Assembly: GCF_021917145.1 (NCBI RefSeq)
Contig: NC_061068.1
Coordinates: forward strand, 3,086,768 to 3,150,767
Direction of reading: 5' to 3'
DNA length: 64,000 nt
From: Hypomesus transpacificus
Lineage: Eukaryota; Chordata; Actinopteri; Osmeriformes; Osmeridae
This document shows, in pieces, positions 29,640 to 40,053 of this stretch. The notes beneath the pieces were generated by a model, which worked only from the letters and a program-made list of their open reading frames with translations, was not told where the DNA came from and made no database searches. The translations under genes and the position numbers were made by a program. Position 1 is the first letter of the stretch; each line of letters begins with the position of its first letter.

Positions 29640-29870
29640 GTGCTGCTCTGAGGAGGGGGGGGGGGGGGTGAGGGGCGGGGGAAGGAGTCCTCCTCTAACC
29701 CCCTGTGAGGAGAGGACGTCTGGGTCTGGGCGCTGGTCCCAGTAGGGCTGGCGTCTTCCTGACGCAGATGAAGCCCTGAGGAAGAGGAAGGAGAGGAGTG
29801 TCGTGGTGTGAGGCTCACATCTTCACCTGTCGATGTTGACTCCTGTCGTGTTGGTCTTCCTGGAGTTAGA
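29640..29870 (-). CDS. Possible further ANKS1A disordered exon
   Basis: An open Ser/Thr/Pro-rich frame (GRPTRQESTSTGEDVSLTPR ... SSPHRGLEEDSFPRP) after CTAACTCCAG, on the ANKS1A strand. The composition suits the poorly conserved linker between the ankyrin and SAM parts, but no signature is visible and the donor is poor. Confidence 0.2.
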
Positions 29871-29875
29871 AGCTT

Positions 29876-29962
29876 CCTTTGGCAGTGGGAGGGTAGAGGC
29901 AGAGGAGGGTGTGGTCTGGCAGTGGGAGGGTAGAGGCAGAGGAGGGTGTGGTCTGGCAGTGG
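29876..29962 (+). repeat. 37-bp direct duplication
   Basis: GGCAGTGGGAGGGTAGAGGC...GTGTGGTCT occurs twice in tandem, plus a partial third. Confidence 0.9.
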
Positions 29963-30179
29963 GAAATGAAGAAGTATTCCAAACTGTATACAAGTCATAA
30001 AGTAGTCTTTGATTATTGTTAACTGATCAATGGTTAAGGACAGACCTCTTCAGAGGCTGCAGGCAGAGGAGGGCTGCATGACCGGGCAGGAAGGCAGAGA
30101 CCCCTGGCTCTCCCTCAGTTCTCCGTCAGCTCCAAGGAGGGGGCTGGACCCCTTGTGAGGTGCAGGATTCACTAGCCCT

Positions 30180-30362
30180 GGGCCGTGCTGCCTGGGTTAG
30201 GGTTAGGGCCTGACCTGCACTGCCAAGGCCCAAGAGAATGAGATTAATAGCCTGATTCCCTAACCCCTCAGCCATCTGACCCCCACATTAGGTGCTACTC
30301 TGTGGGCATCTGTGAAGCGCTCTGTGACAATGCTTCTAACACAAAGTGCTGCACAAAAAAAT
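30180..30362 (+). mobile_element. Retroposon tail fragment
   Basis: CTGTGGGCATCTGTGAAGCG and CTCTGTGACAATGCTTCTAA resemble the copy at 40590-40680 (TCTGTGGGCGTATGTGAAGC). The shared block ends in AAAG.GCT..A, typical of fish LINE/SINE 3' tails. Family not identified. Confidence 0.4.
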
Positions 30363-30432
30363 GGCTCTGACTCAGTTTCCTGTCTCTGGTCAGCTCCATT
30401 TGTGACAGCTACAGTAGGAGGAGATCTCAAGG

Positions 30433-30722
30433 CCTGCCTGCCTGTCTCTCTGTCTGTCTCTCTGCCTGTCTGTCTCCCTGCCTGTCTGCCTGTCTGTCTC
30501 TCTGCCTGTCTGTCTGGCTGCCCGTCTGCCTGTCTGTCTCTCTGCCTGTCTGGCTGCCCATCTGCCTGTCTGTCTCTCTGTCTGTTTCTCTGCCTGTCTG
30601 GCTGCCTGTCTGCCTGTCTGTCTCTCTGCCTGTCTGCCTAGCTGCCTGTCTGTCTGTCTCCCTGCCTGTCTGCCTGCCTGTCTGCCGGCCTGCCTGTCTG
30701 CCTGCCTGTCTCTCTGCCTGTT
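30433..30722 (+). repeat. CTGCCTGTCTGTCT array
   Basis: Tetranucleotide-derived CTGT/CTGC repeats arranged in higher-order blocks such as CTGCCTGTCTGGCTGCC. Confidence 0.92.
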
Positions 30723-31015
30723 TTTGTGTGTGTCTTGATGACTCACTGTGGCCCCCAGGGCTCTGTAGCCAGATGAAGGACCAGGACAACTGTCCCTCCT
30801 GTCCCTCTAATGCACCGTGGAGACTTCAGTCATCTGTAAATATTTACTCCATGTCAACAACAGTTCAACAATGGGCTACATGGCTGGGAGCGGTTTGGAA
30901 GGATTTCATGCCAGGCATGTTGTTGTTTAGTCATCTCAATAAAATGTAGTCAGTGTTCTGTTCACTGAGATTTATCAGGTGTGACTGCCTGTTGTGTTGA
31001 GCTGTGTGGGTGCTC

Positions 31016-31230
31016 TCTCTCTCACTTTCTCTCCTCTCCTCTCTCCTCTCTCTCCTCTCTCCTCTCTCTCCTCTCCTCCTCTCCTCCTTTCCTCTCTCTC
31101 CTCTCCTCTCCTCTCCCTCCTCTCTCTCCTCCTCCCCTCCTTTCCTCTCTCTCCTCTCCTCTCGCTCTCTCTCCTCTCCTTTCCTCTCTCTCCCCTCTCA
31201 TCTCCTCTCTCTCCTCTCCTCTCTCTCCTC
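31016..31230 (+). repeat. CTCTCCTCT pyrimidine array
   Basis: Irregular CTCTCCTCTCTCTCCTCTCC directly upstream of a SINE copy. Confidence 0.9.
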
Positions 31231-31378
31231 CTATTAATCAGAAGGTTGCTGGTTCCTGTGCAAAATGACGTTGTCCTTGGGCATGGCACTTCACCCTACT
31301 TACCCCGGGGTAATGTCCCTGTACTTACAGTAAGTCGCTCTGGATAAGAGTGTCGGCTAAATGACTAAATGTAAATGT
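31231..31378 (+). mobile_element. V-SINE-like retroposon, 5' truncated
   Basis: It contains TCCTTGGGCATGGCACTTCA, the ACTTACAGTAAGTCGCTCTG core and the TAAATGACTAAATGTAAATG tail, all shared with the copies at 46521 and 51043. The tRNA-like head is missing. Confidence 0.7.
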
Positions 31379-31554
31379 AGTACGAATATAACTTAATTAA
31401 TAAAACAACATTACTTCTCTTGGCAGAATCGCTCATCCAAAGCGACTTGCAGATGGTGCAGCAGGAACCCCGCCCACAGCGTTGATATTAAGACGAGCTA
31501 GGAGCTAATCAAGGAGATCCTGCAGACTATGATGTTCCAGCAGCATCTGTCTCA

Positions 31555-32073
31555 CTGCCTCAGTGTGGTAATGTTCATCTCTGGTGTCTCTGCCTCAGTG
31601 TGGTAGTGTTCATCTCTGGTGTCTCTGCCTCAGTGTGGTAGTGTTCATCTCTGGTGTCTCTGCCTCAGTGTGGTCGTGTTCATCTCTGGTCTCACTGCCT
31701 CAGTGTGGTAGTGTTCATCTCTGGTCTCTCTGCCTCAGTGTGGTCGTGTTCATCTCTGGTCTCACTGCCTCAGTGTGGTAATGTTCATCTCTGGTGTCTC
31801 TGCCTCAGTGTGGTAGTGTTCATCTCTGGTCTCACTGCCTCAGTGTGGTAGTGTTCATCTCTGGTGTCTCTGCCTCAGTGTGGTAGTGTTCATCTCTGGT
31901 CTCACTGCCTCAGTGTGGTAGTGTTCATCTCTGGTCTCACTGCCTCAGTGTGGTAGTGTTCATCTCTGGTGTCTCTGCCTCAGTGTGGTAGTGTTCATCT
32001 CTGGTCTCACTGCCTCAGTGTGGTAGTGTTCATCTCTGGTCTCACTGCCTCAGTGTGGTAGTGTTCATCTCTG
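31555..32073 (+). repeat. 35-bp minisatellite x15
   Basis: Units CTGCCTCAGTGTGGTAGTGT + TCATCTCTGGTGTCT, with GTCTCT/CTCACT and GTAG/GTCG variants. Confidence 0.93.
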
Positions 32074-32183
32074 GTGTGTCTCAGGGCCTGGGGCAGAGTG
32101 AGTGTATATGTGATTCCACTAGTGTGCAAATACGTGTGCTCGTGTGCGTGTAGAGGTGTGCAGGTTTTCCTGTACTGAGCAGC

Positions 32184-32217
<34 letters not shown>

Positions 32218-32599
32218 AGTGTGCAGGGTTTCCTGTGAAAACAATAGTGAGATGAGGTACATGTGTTTGGTTTTCTCATCATGGGGTTGCCATGACGAAG
32301 GGCTGGTGACATATTAAACACATTTCCTTGTTATTGCTGTTGGCAGAATAAGACGGCCTGAATCCACACAGAGAAATACATAGAAATAGAACACGTGCAT
32401 AGTTTTTAATCACCTATCAGATCGCTGCATGCTCTGATCGCTCACAGACCACACCAGAACCAACCACACGCAACAGTCCAAATGTTCAACCAATCAAACA
32501 GAAAGGACACCCTGTCTTGTGAACGTGACTGATAGTTTACGAGGGAAACCGGAGGGTGGTGGTGATCTGGAGGCAGAGAAAGGGAGCGAGGTTGAGGCA

Positions 32600-33175
32600 G
32601 GGTGAGAGGATGAGGCGGGTTGAAAGGATGAGGCAGGGTGAGAGGATGAGGCAGACGAAGGGGGAGAGGATGAGGCAGAGGAAGGGAGAGGATGAGGCAG
32701 AGGAAGGGAGAGAGGATGAGGCAGGGTGAGAGGATGAGGCAGAGAAAGGGAGAGGATGAGGCAGAGGAAGGGAGAGAGGATGAGGCAGGGTGAGAGGATG
32801 AGGCAGGGTGAGAGGATGAGACAGAGAAAGGGAGAGGATGAGACAGACAAAGGGAGAGGATGAGGCAGGGTGAGAGGATGAGGCAGGGTGAGAGGATGAG
32901 GCAGGGTGAGAGGATGAGGCAGAGAAAGGGAGAGGATGAGGCAGGGTGAGAGGATGAGGCAGGGTGAGAGGATGAGGCAGAGAAAGGGAGAGGATGAGGC
33001 AGAGAAAGGGAGAGGATGAGGCAGGGTGAGAGGATGAGGCAGGGTGAGAGGATGAGGCAGAGAAAGGGAGAGGATGAGGCAGGGTGAGAGGATGAGGCAG
33101 GGTGAGAGGATGAGGCAGAGAAAGGGAAAGGATGAGGCATGGTGAGAGGATGAGGCAGGGTGAGAGGATGAGGGT
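32600..33175 (+). repeat. 18-bp minisatellite x about 32
   Basis: GGATGAGGCAGGGTGAGA and GGATGAGGCAGAGAAAGGGA units in blocks that repeat as larger groups. Confidence 0.93.
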
Positions 33176-33511
33176 AGTTCATCTCCTGACATCTCTGACG
33201 GCTGACGGCGAGGTCACTTCAAGCCTCATGTCTTCATGCCAGGTGCCCTTGACAGGGTGGATGGATCCTGTACATAGAGCACACTGACGAGCTGGTGGTC
33301 ATGTCATTATTTATTTATATATTTTTTTCCTACCGATTGTTTGGCAACATTAATAATATACCAACTTGAATAATATGAATATGGATACAAGTTGTACACC
33401 TGTGGGGTGTAGTTACACATATATATGTATATGTTTAGGTAAGTGGAAAAACTCGCCCGGGGCACCAAATATGCTCAGACTGCCACTGATGGGGAGAATC
33501 TCTGCCAGGCC

Positions 33512-33780
33512 TGGGGCTTCTGTCAGAGGAGAGGAAGAGGAGGGAAGGAGGTCACTGGGGCTTCTGTCAGAGGAGAGGAAGAGGAGGGAAGGAGGTCACT
33601 GGGGCTTCTGTCAGAGGAGAGGAAGAGGAGGGAAGGAGGTCACTGGGGCTTCTGTCAGAGGAGAGGAAGAGGAGGGAAGGAGGTCACTGGGGCTTCTGTC
33701 AGAGGAGAGGAAGAGGAGGGAAGGAGGTCACTGGGGCTTCTGTCAGAGGAGAGGAAGAGGAGGGAAGGAGGTCACTGGGG
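33512..33780 (+). repeat. 44-bp minisatellite x6
   Basis: Near-identical units of GGGGCTTCTGTCAGAGGAGA + GGAAGAGGAGGGAAGGAGGTCACT. High identity suggests recent expansion. Confidence 0.95.
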
Positions 33781-34141
33781 ATGTGAAGATGAAGGTGCAG
33801 GGTGGAAGTACCTTGCCTCGTTTCCATCTGACACTGTTACAGCCACACACTCTGGGAGAGGTACTTACACATGATGAGTTTTCAATTTCACACAAAATGT
33901 GTTATTGACTGGCGAGGAGAGGATTGCAGGCTCCTCTGGGAAGCGAGGATGATGAGTGTTGTTTGAATAGGATAATAGAAGATGATGGTTCAGTCAGTCT
34001 GCACGGTGAAGCTCTTTCATCTGCTGTGTGCATTCTTCTGTCCCGGTGATAGAGCAGAAATTGTTGCCGATATTTACAATAATTGTGAAGAAGAATTACA
34101 AAATGTGAAGTGGAAGTGGTTTTCCATCTGTGTATGTGCCG

Positions 34142-34722
34142 CATCTCAGGTTCCAGCCCTGCCTCTCAGGTTCCAGCTCTGCATCTCAGGTTCCAGCTCT
34201 GCATCTCAGGTTCCAGCTCTGCATCTCAGGTTCCAGCTCTGCATCTCAGGTTCCAGCTCTGCATCTCAGGTTCCAGCCCTGCATCTCAGGTTCCAGCCCT
34301 GCATCTCAGGTTCCAGCACGGCATCTCAGGTTCCAGCCCTGCATCTCAGGTTCCAGCACGGTATCTCAGGTTCCAGCACGGCATCTCAGGTTCCAGCCCT
34401 GCATCTCAGGTTCCAGCTCTGCATCTCAGGTTCCAGCACGGCATCTCAGGTTCCAGCACGGCATCTCAGGTTCCAGTTCTGCATCTCAGGTTCCAGTACG
34501 GCATCTCAGGTTCCAGCACGGCATCTCAGGTTCCAGCACGGCATCTCAGGTTCCAGTAGGCATCTCAGGTTCCAGCTCTGCATCTCAGGTTCCAGCTCTG
34601 TATCTCAGGTTCCAGCTCTGTATCTCAGGTTCCAGCTCTGTATCTCAGGTTCCAGCTCTGCATCTCAGGTTCCAGCACGGCATCTCAGGTTCCAGCACGG
34701 CATCTCAGGTTCCAGCCCTGTA
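34142..34722 (+). repeat. 21-bp minisatellite x28
   Basis: TCTCAGGTTCCAGCTCTGCA + T, with CAGCACGGCAT variants. Multiple-of-three length keeps several frames open. TCTCAG|GTTCC recurs in every unit. Confidence 0.95.
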
Positions 34723-34756
34723 TCTGACAGACAGACAGACAGACAGACAGACAGAG
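34723..34756 (+). repeat. (GACA)n microsatellite
   Basis: GACAGACAGACAGACAGACA joined to the end of the 21-bp array. Confidence 0.9.
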
Positions 34757-35432
34757 AGCCTCTCAAAAGAGAAGTATGACAAAGTATCTTGACAGTTTGC
34801 CAGGGTGGAATGCACTGGGACCCGTTCTTCCTCAAAGGAAGTTAAAAATTCAAGATGGCCGCAATGTGGAGGTGCACCACCGCACTGTATATTACGATGA
34901 GATGAGGACCTTGATGAAAAATTCAGATCCCTCTGTATGAGGCGAGGTTGAATTAAATATTCATCCGGTTAAGTTGTTCCAAAATGACACAGACACTTTT
35001 AAGTGAACAGCTGTAACACTTATGTAGTATGTTCCATAGGAAGGTACTTACCCTTCATGAAGAAGACTGCTCTTCTCTTCCATGTTTAAGTTAGTCACCT
35101 TCAAACCTGCCTCTTTCCAAAACTGAAATACAATCAACTCTTAAGGAGTTTACTCAAATACACAAACATCTTTATCATTCTCCCTGTATCATTTTTATGT
35201 CAAAATGATATTTCACTGCAAAACATTAGCCCCAAACGCAACAGAAGCAGTTGAGAAAATCTTTGAGGAGAGATAATCGTGTGCAACACATTTCAAACTT
35301 GCTGAATTACTTCAAGGAGGAGGACATTCTGGAGCTTTATGGTCAAATGTTTCTGTCCTTCTGACTTTTATAAACTGCCTCTACAAATTAAAATGTTGAC
35401 AATGAATATTTCATGCAGGCATTTATAATAGA

Positions 35433-35526
35433 TGTGGAGGCAGGAGGCAGGGAAGCAGGAGGCAGGAGGCGGGGAAGCAGGAGGCAGGGAAGCAGGATGC
35501 AGGGAAGCAGGAGGCAGGGAAGCAGG
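35433..35526 (+). repeat. GGCAGGGAAGCAGGA array
   Basis: GGAGGCAGGGAAGCA units, about six copies. Confidence 0.9.
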
Positions 35527-35654
35527 TAGCCTAGCTGTGATCAGAAGCCTGAACCGTCCGGCTCCAGACCTCAACTCCTCCAACACATCAGCTCAGAAAG
35601 CACTTACTGTCGAGAAAGTAATCAAAACACAATAATACACGTCTATAATACACT

Positions 35655-35936
35655 GTGTGCTGGGTCAGGACAGCTCTGTGTGCTGGATCAGGACAGCTCT
35701 GTGTGCAGGACAGCTGTGTGTGCTGGATCAGGACAGCTCTGTGTGCTGGATCAGGACAGCGCTCTGTGTGCTTGATCAGGACAGCTCTGTGTGCTTGATC
35801 AGGACAGCTCTGTGTGCTTGATCAGGACAGCTCTGTGTGCAGGACAGCTCTGTGTGCTTGATCAGGACAGCTCTGTGTGCTTGATCAGGACAGCTCTGTG
35901 TGCTGGATCAGGACAGCTCTGTGTGCTGGATCTATC
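35655..35936 (+). repeat. 23-bp minisatellite x12
   Basis: GGACAGCTCTGTGTGCTGGA + TCA, with shorter CAGGACAGCTCTGTGTG forms. Confidence 0.93.
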
Positions 35937-36785
35937 CTGCACAACAGAGTGGCAGAATGGAACGTTCCAGGCTCTCCATTAGGTTGACGCCTTCAGAGAC
36001 TAGAGAGGCATGTTGTGTCATTGGCAAGGTTGAATTGTGGCAGAGGTCTTGGAGGGTTACTATGGATGCTAGGTGGGGGTGTGTGTATGTGGGTGTACAT
36101 GTGTGTGTGTGTGTAACACTCACAGCCAGTGACCCCCGAAGGAAGAATTGTTCTGTTTCAGTTTCAAGTCTCAAGCTGGACACAACCTCTGTTAAATAAA
36201 GACATTACATCTGAAAACTCTGTTTCCATGTAATATTTCCTGGCATATATACAGAAATACTTTCTCCCTGTGCAGCACCCTTCCTCAGTCTACACAAACA
36301 CTTACGTCGGATCATCACTTATAATTAATCAGTTTTATTAGACATAAATCCTTACTCTGCTAATGTGCCACATCTCTCAGGTTCCACCCTTTACACTGGC
36401 AACCAGGCCAAATCAGTTCCACTTGGCTGGTCAGACACTGCCTGACACTAAATCCATCACAGTGCTGAGGAGAGAAAGAGATGAGTTGGAATTATAATCA
36501 TCATTTCATGACACCTTCCTCCATGGTTCACTTGTAATTGCCCAGTAATTAAATCTTGCAACTGGAATTTAACTTAATTCAAGTTTAGCGCAAGTTATGA
36601 ATCAGAAGTAGAGTAATCTAGGTTAGACTATAATCCGCAGTATGTTTCAGTAGGCCTCCCATGATGTGGAGAAACAACACAACAGTAATGCTGTTTTAAT
36701 TAGCTACTTAAGTTGTTAACTAGGAAAAATAACAATTATACTGCATGAGCTGGCTTACATACACAGACCAGTGTGTGTAGTGTAG

Positions 36786-37460
36786 TGACCAGGTGATAGT
36801 GACCAGGTGATAGTGACCAGGTGTAAGGGACCAGGTGATAGTGACCAGGTGATAGTGATCAAGTGATAGTGACCAGGTGTAAGGGACCAGGTGATAGTGA
36901 CCAGGTGATAGTGATCAAGTGATAGTGACCAGGTGATAGTGATCAGGTGATAGTGACCAGGTGTGAGGGACCAGGTGATAGTGACCAGGTGATAGTGACC
37001 AGGTGTGAAGGACCAGGTGATAGTGACCAGGTGTGATTGACCAGGCGATAATAACCAGGTGATAGTGACCAGGTGTGAGGGACCAGGTGATAGTGACTAG
37101 GTGTGAGGGACCAGGTGATAGTGACCAGGTGTGAGGGACCAGGTGATAGTGACCAGGTGTGAGGGACCAGGTGATAGTGACCAGGTGATAGTGACCAGGT
37201 GTGAGGGACCAGGTGATAGTGACCAGGTGATAGTGACCAGGTGTGAGGGACCAGGTGATAGTGACCAGGTGTGAGGGACCAGGTGATAGTGACCAGGTGT
37301 GAGGGACCAGGTGATAGTGACCAGGTGATAGTGACCAGGTGTGAGGGATCAGGTGATAGTGACCAGGTGTGAGGGACCAGGTGATAGTGACCAGGTGTGA
37401 GGGACCAGGTGTGAGGGACCAGGTGATAGTGACCAGGTGATAGTGACCAGGTGTGAGGGA
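36786..37460 (+). repeat. 14-bp minisatellite x about 48
   Basis: GACCAGGTGATAGT and GACCAGGTGTGAGG units alternating in higher-order patterns. CAG|GTGATAG and CAG|GTGTGAG give one donor-like site per unit on +. Confidence 0.94.
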
Positions 37461-37559
37461 CCTGGGCTAACTGTTACCGAGGGATACGGAGCGTGTGAGG
37501 TGTAAACTCTTCCTCTGATGTTAACGTGTAGATGTAGCCCCAGAGAAGACCTGCTGCAT

Positions 37560-37660
37560 AATCCAGACAGAAAGAGAGAAGAGAAGAGAGAAGAGAGGGG
37601 AGAGAAAGAGGAGAGAGGGGAGAGAAAGAGGAGAGAGAAGAGAAAAGAGAGGAGAGAGAG
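37560..37660 (+). repeat. GAGA tract
   Basis: AAGAGAGGAGAGAGGGGAGA units. Confidence 0.85.
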
Positions 37661-38519
37661 CAGTTTTCCCTGAGGCTCCAGAAAATGGATATTGATTCAG
37701 AGCCATGACTAAATGGATTAAATTACAGAGTAGTGGTGTTGGTGGCAGGGCAGTGGAGGGGTGAGGGGAGGGTGAGCGGGGGGTGAGGAGAAGGGACTCT
37801 GCCAAGCTTCCGTCATTCCATTCGTTCATTTCTGATTGGCAGCCCACTCCCTCACCCACTCTCACCCATAACTGAGTTTGGTTTTAGGTTGAGGGTTTAG
37901 GTACAGTTCCATGGGCTCCCTGTCTGCAGCCAGCCCTGTCTGCAGCCAGCCCTGTCTGCCCTGTCAATCTTGCAACTGGAATTTAACTTAATTCTGTGAC
38001 TGGTCATGCATGGAAAGCCTGGACAGATCCTCCAGCGCCTGGCTGAGACAGGGACGATATCAAAGGAGCTTTATTGGCATGACAATCTTTGAACTGCCAA
38101 ACGCTAGCTATATTGAAACGAGACTAAATTAAACCAAGCATAAATCTAATTGTCATTGTTTTCACGCCTCTTTATCTTGTGTATAAATGTCTTTGTTTGT
38201 GGTCTGCAGAACAGGAGGGGTTGCTGGACTGAATGGAGAACTCAACATGGCAGTTTCTCCTGCATGCTCTGAGTGTTAATATCCTACCGATTTAATGCAT
38301 GCGATTGCGCGATAGGAATATCAAATGCGCGCCAGCTAGTAGCAACCAGAGCATCAGAGCAGGGCTGGCTTTAATCCCCCAGGCCACTTCCTCTCATCTG
38401 GTTTGATAATGTCCGTGAACAATCGGAAAATGTTCAAAGATTTAGGTGTCATTTTCGAAGTCCTACACACTTTGGGTTGTCCTGTTCACAAGTTAACATT
38501 CCAGAGCAATTTTGCAATG

Positions 38520-38640
38520 CACTAAATTAGCTGACGCCTTTATGCAAATTAACCTACGGTAAGGATTTTGAACCGGCAACCTCGTCATCTGCAGTGAAGT
38601 AGGCTGCTCTAACCACTGATCTAAACCGCCCCTCACATGG
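38520..38640 (-). mobile_element. tRNA-derived SINE fragment of a second type
   Basis: On the - strand: CAGTGGTTAGAGCAGCCTAC (A-box-like) and GGTTGCCGGTTCAAAATCC (B-box-like), then a degenerate TTAGCTGACGCC block. Confidence 0.5.
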
Positions 38641-39498
38641 AAACCTAATCAGAATTCTACTCACCCAAGAAAAAGTAAATAAAAAAAGCTTGTTTTCTTC
38701 CAAAAAACACAAAAAAGTGCAACCATGGTCTAAAAGGCTCCAATGTTTAACTACCGCATCCACTGCACTCTCCCTCCCCCAGGTCCAGGGGACCTGAACG
38801 CCTCTTTATGGGATAATTGAATATTCATAAAGAACTCTTTCCATTCCAGCTGACACATGGACATCGGCGTATGCTGCAGCTATATGAAGTATATACATTA
38901 ACATGTCTTCCATCTCAGTGCAGTGCCAGCCATCACAGGCAGCAGGACGTGGGGAAAGTGCATGTTCATTGAGCCCTTAATGGATCCCATCCCTGAGAGT
39001 AGTCATGCGATTGCCTACAATCATGCTTTAATTAAATATATTAAGAAAAGCGATGACACTGAATTTTATTTTTAGCACCTCGCGGCTTTGAAGAATTCCT
39101 GATGGATGCTGTGAACTGTCTATCGATGCTAACTATGCACAGCTACGCATCCATGTTATCAGTTGCTACATCAGAGGTAGTTTGAAGCATCTCTTCTTGT
39201 GGTTATGGCATATTGAATGTTGGAAAATCTGTGGATAACTTAGTAATTTCCTGAAAGCGAAGACATTACTATTACAGTACATACCACTGCTGATCTAGAG
39301 CTCAGACCCACACCTCCTCTTGTCCTCTCCTTCCTCTCCTGCACACATACCTGCCCCCCCGTCTCTGTGATGAGCTGCAGTGAGTCTCTAGCGCCACCTG
39401 GAAGTCACCATGCAGAACCTCTGCAGACCTCCACAACCTGCTGTTTCAACGGCAGCTAACAGCTCACACAAACCCAAACACAACTCCAAGTCAACACA

Positions 39499-39506
39499 CT
39501 TTATTT
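39499..39506 (-). promoter_or_regulatory. Polyadenylation signal AATAAA, SNRPC
   Basis: TTTATT on + reads AATAAA on -, about 430 bases past the SNRPC stop. Confidence 0.6.
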
Positions 39507-39931
39507 CACGAAGAGAAGACTGGACTACATTTTTATAAAACAATGGCACAATAAAAAGAAATCAGGGAGCTGTCGACTTGGAAAGTAAAGTCTTACAGTG
39601 AGCATCTAATTCAGAAACTTAAAAAAAACACACCATGCTTCAAAAAGACCTGTAGGTTGGAATATCACACATCTGCTTGTGTGTGACATCACTAACAAAC
39701 ACCATGACCAGGTGTGTGTGTGTTGGGGTGGGGGTGTGGGGGGGTCTAACTCTAAAAATGATGATAGTCCCAGGATAGGTTCCCAGGATCGGTTCAGGAA
39801 CACAAATTTCTCCAAAAACTCAAAACGACCTACTGCTGTGGCAGAGCGAGAGTCCTTCAGAGTCAGAGAGTGAATGTTCATGAAGGAGCCAATCAGAGGG
39901 CTCCCTCCTGGCCTGTGGAGCTCCGGGGGCC

Positions 39932-40053
39932 CTATCTGTCTGGCCTCATCATGCCCGGACGGACCGGCATCATCATTGGTCGAGGCGGACGCATCATGTG
40001 AGGTCCTGGCATCATTTGCATATGGCCTCCCATTGGTGGACGCATTCCTGGAC
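39932..40053 (-). CDS. snrpc: SNRPC exon 6 and stop
   Basis: [20 protein letters not shown] ... MMRPDR then TAG at 39934-39932. Confidence 0.95.

Larger units (their letters stand above)
28463..39498. other. Gene-poor interval between ANKS1A and SNRPC
   Basis: No ankyrin-repeat (TPLHLAA-like) exon, UHRF1BP1 or TAF11 sequence could be recognised on either strand. The stretch holds at least eleven tandem arrays, three retroposon pieces and AT-rich unique DNA around 36.2-36.7 kb and 38.0-39.3 kb. Confidence 0.5.

Noticed and set aside
34110..34792. Long open frames over the 21-bp array
   Set aside because: Unit length divisible by three with no stop; several frames are open at once, so openness carries no coding signal.
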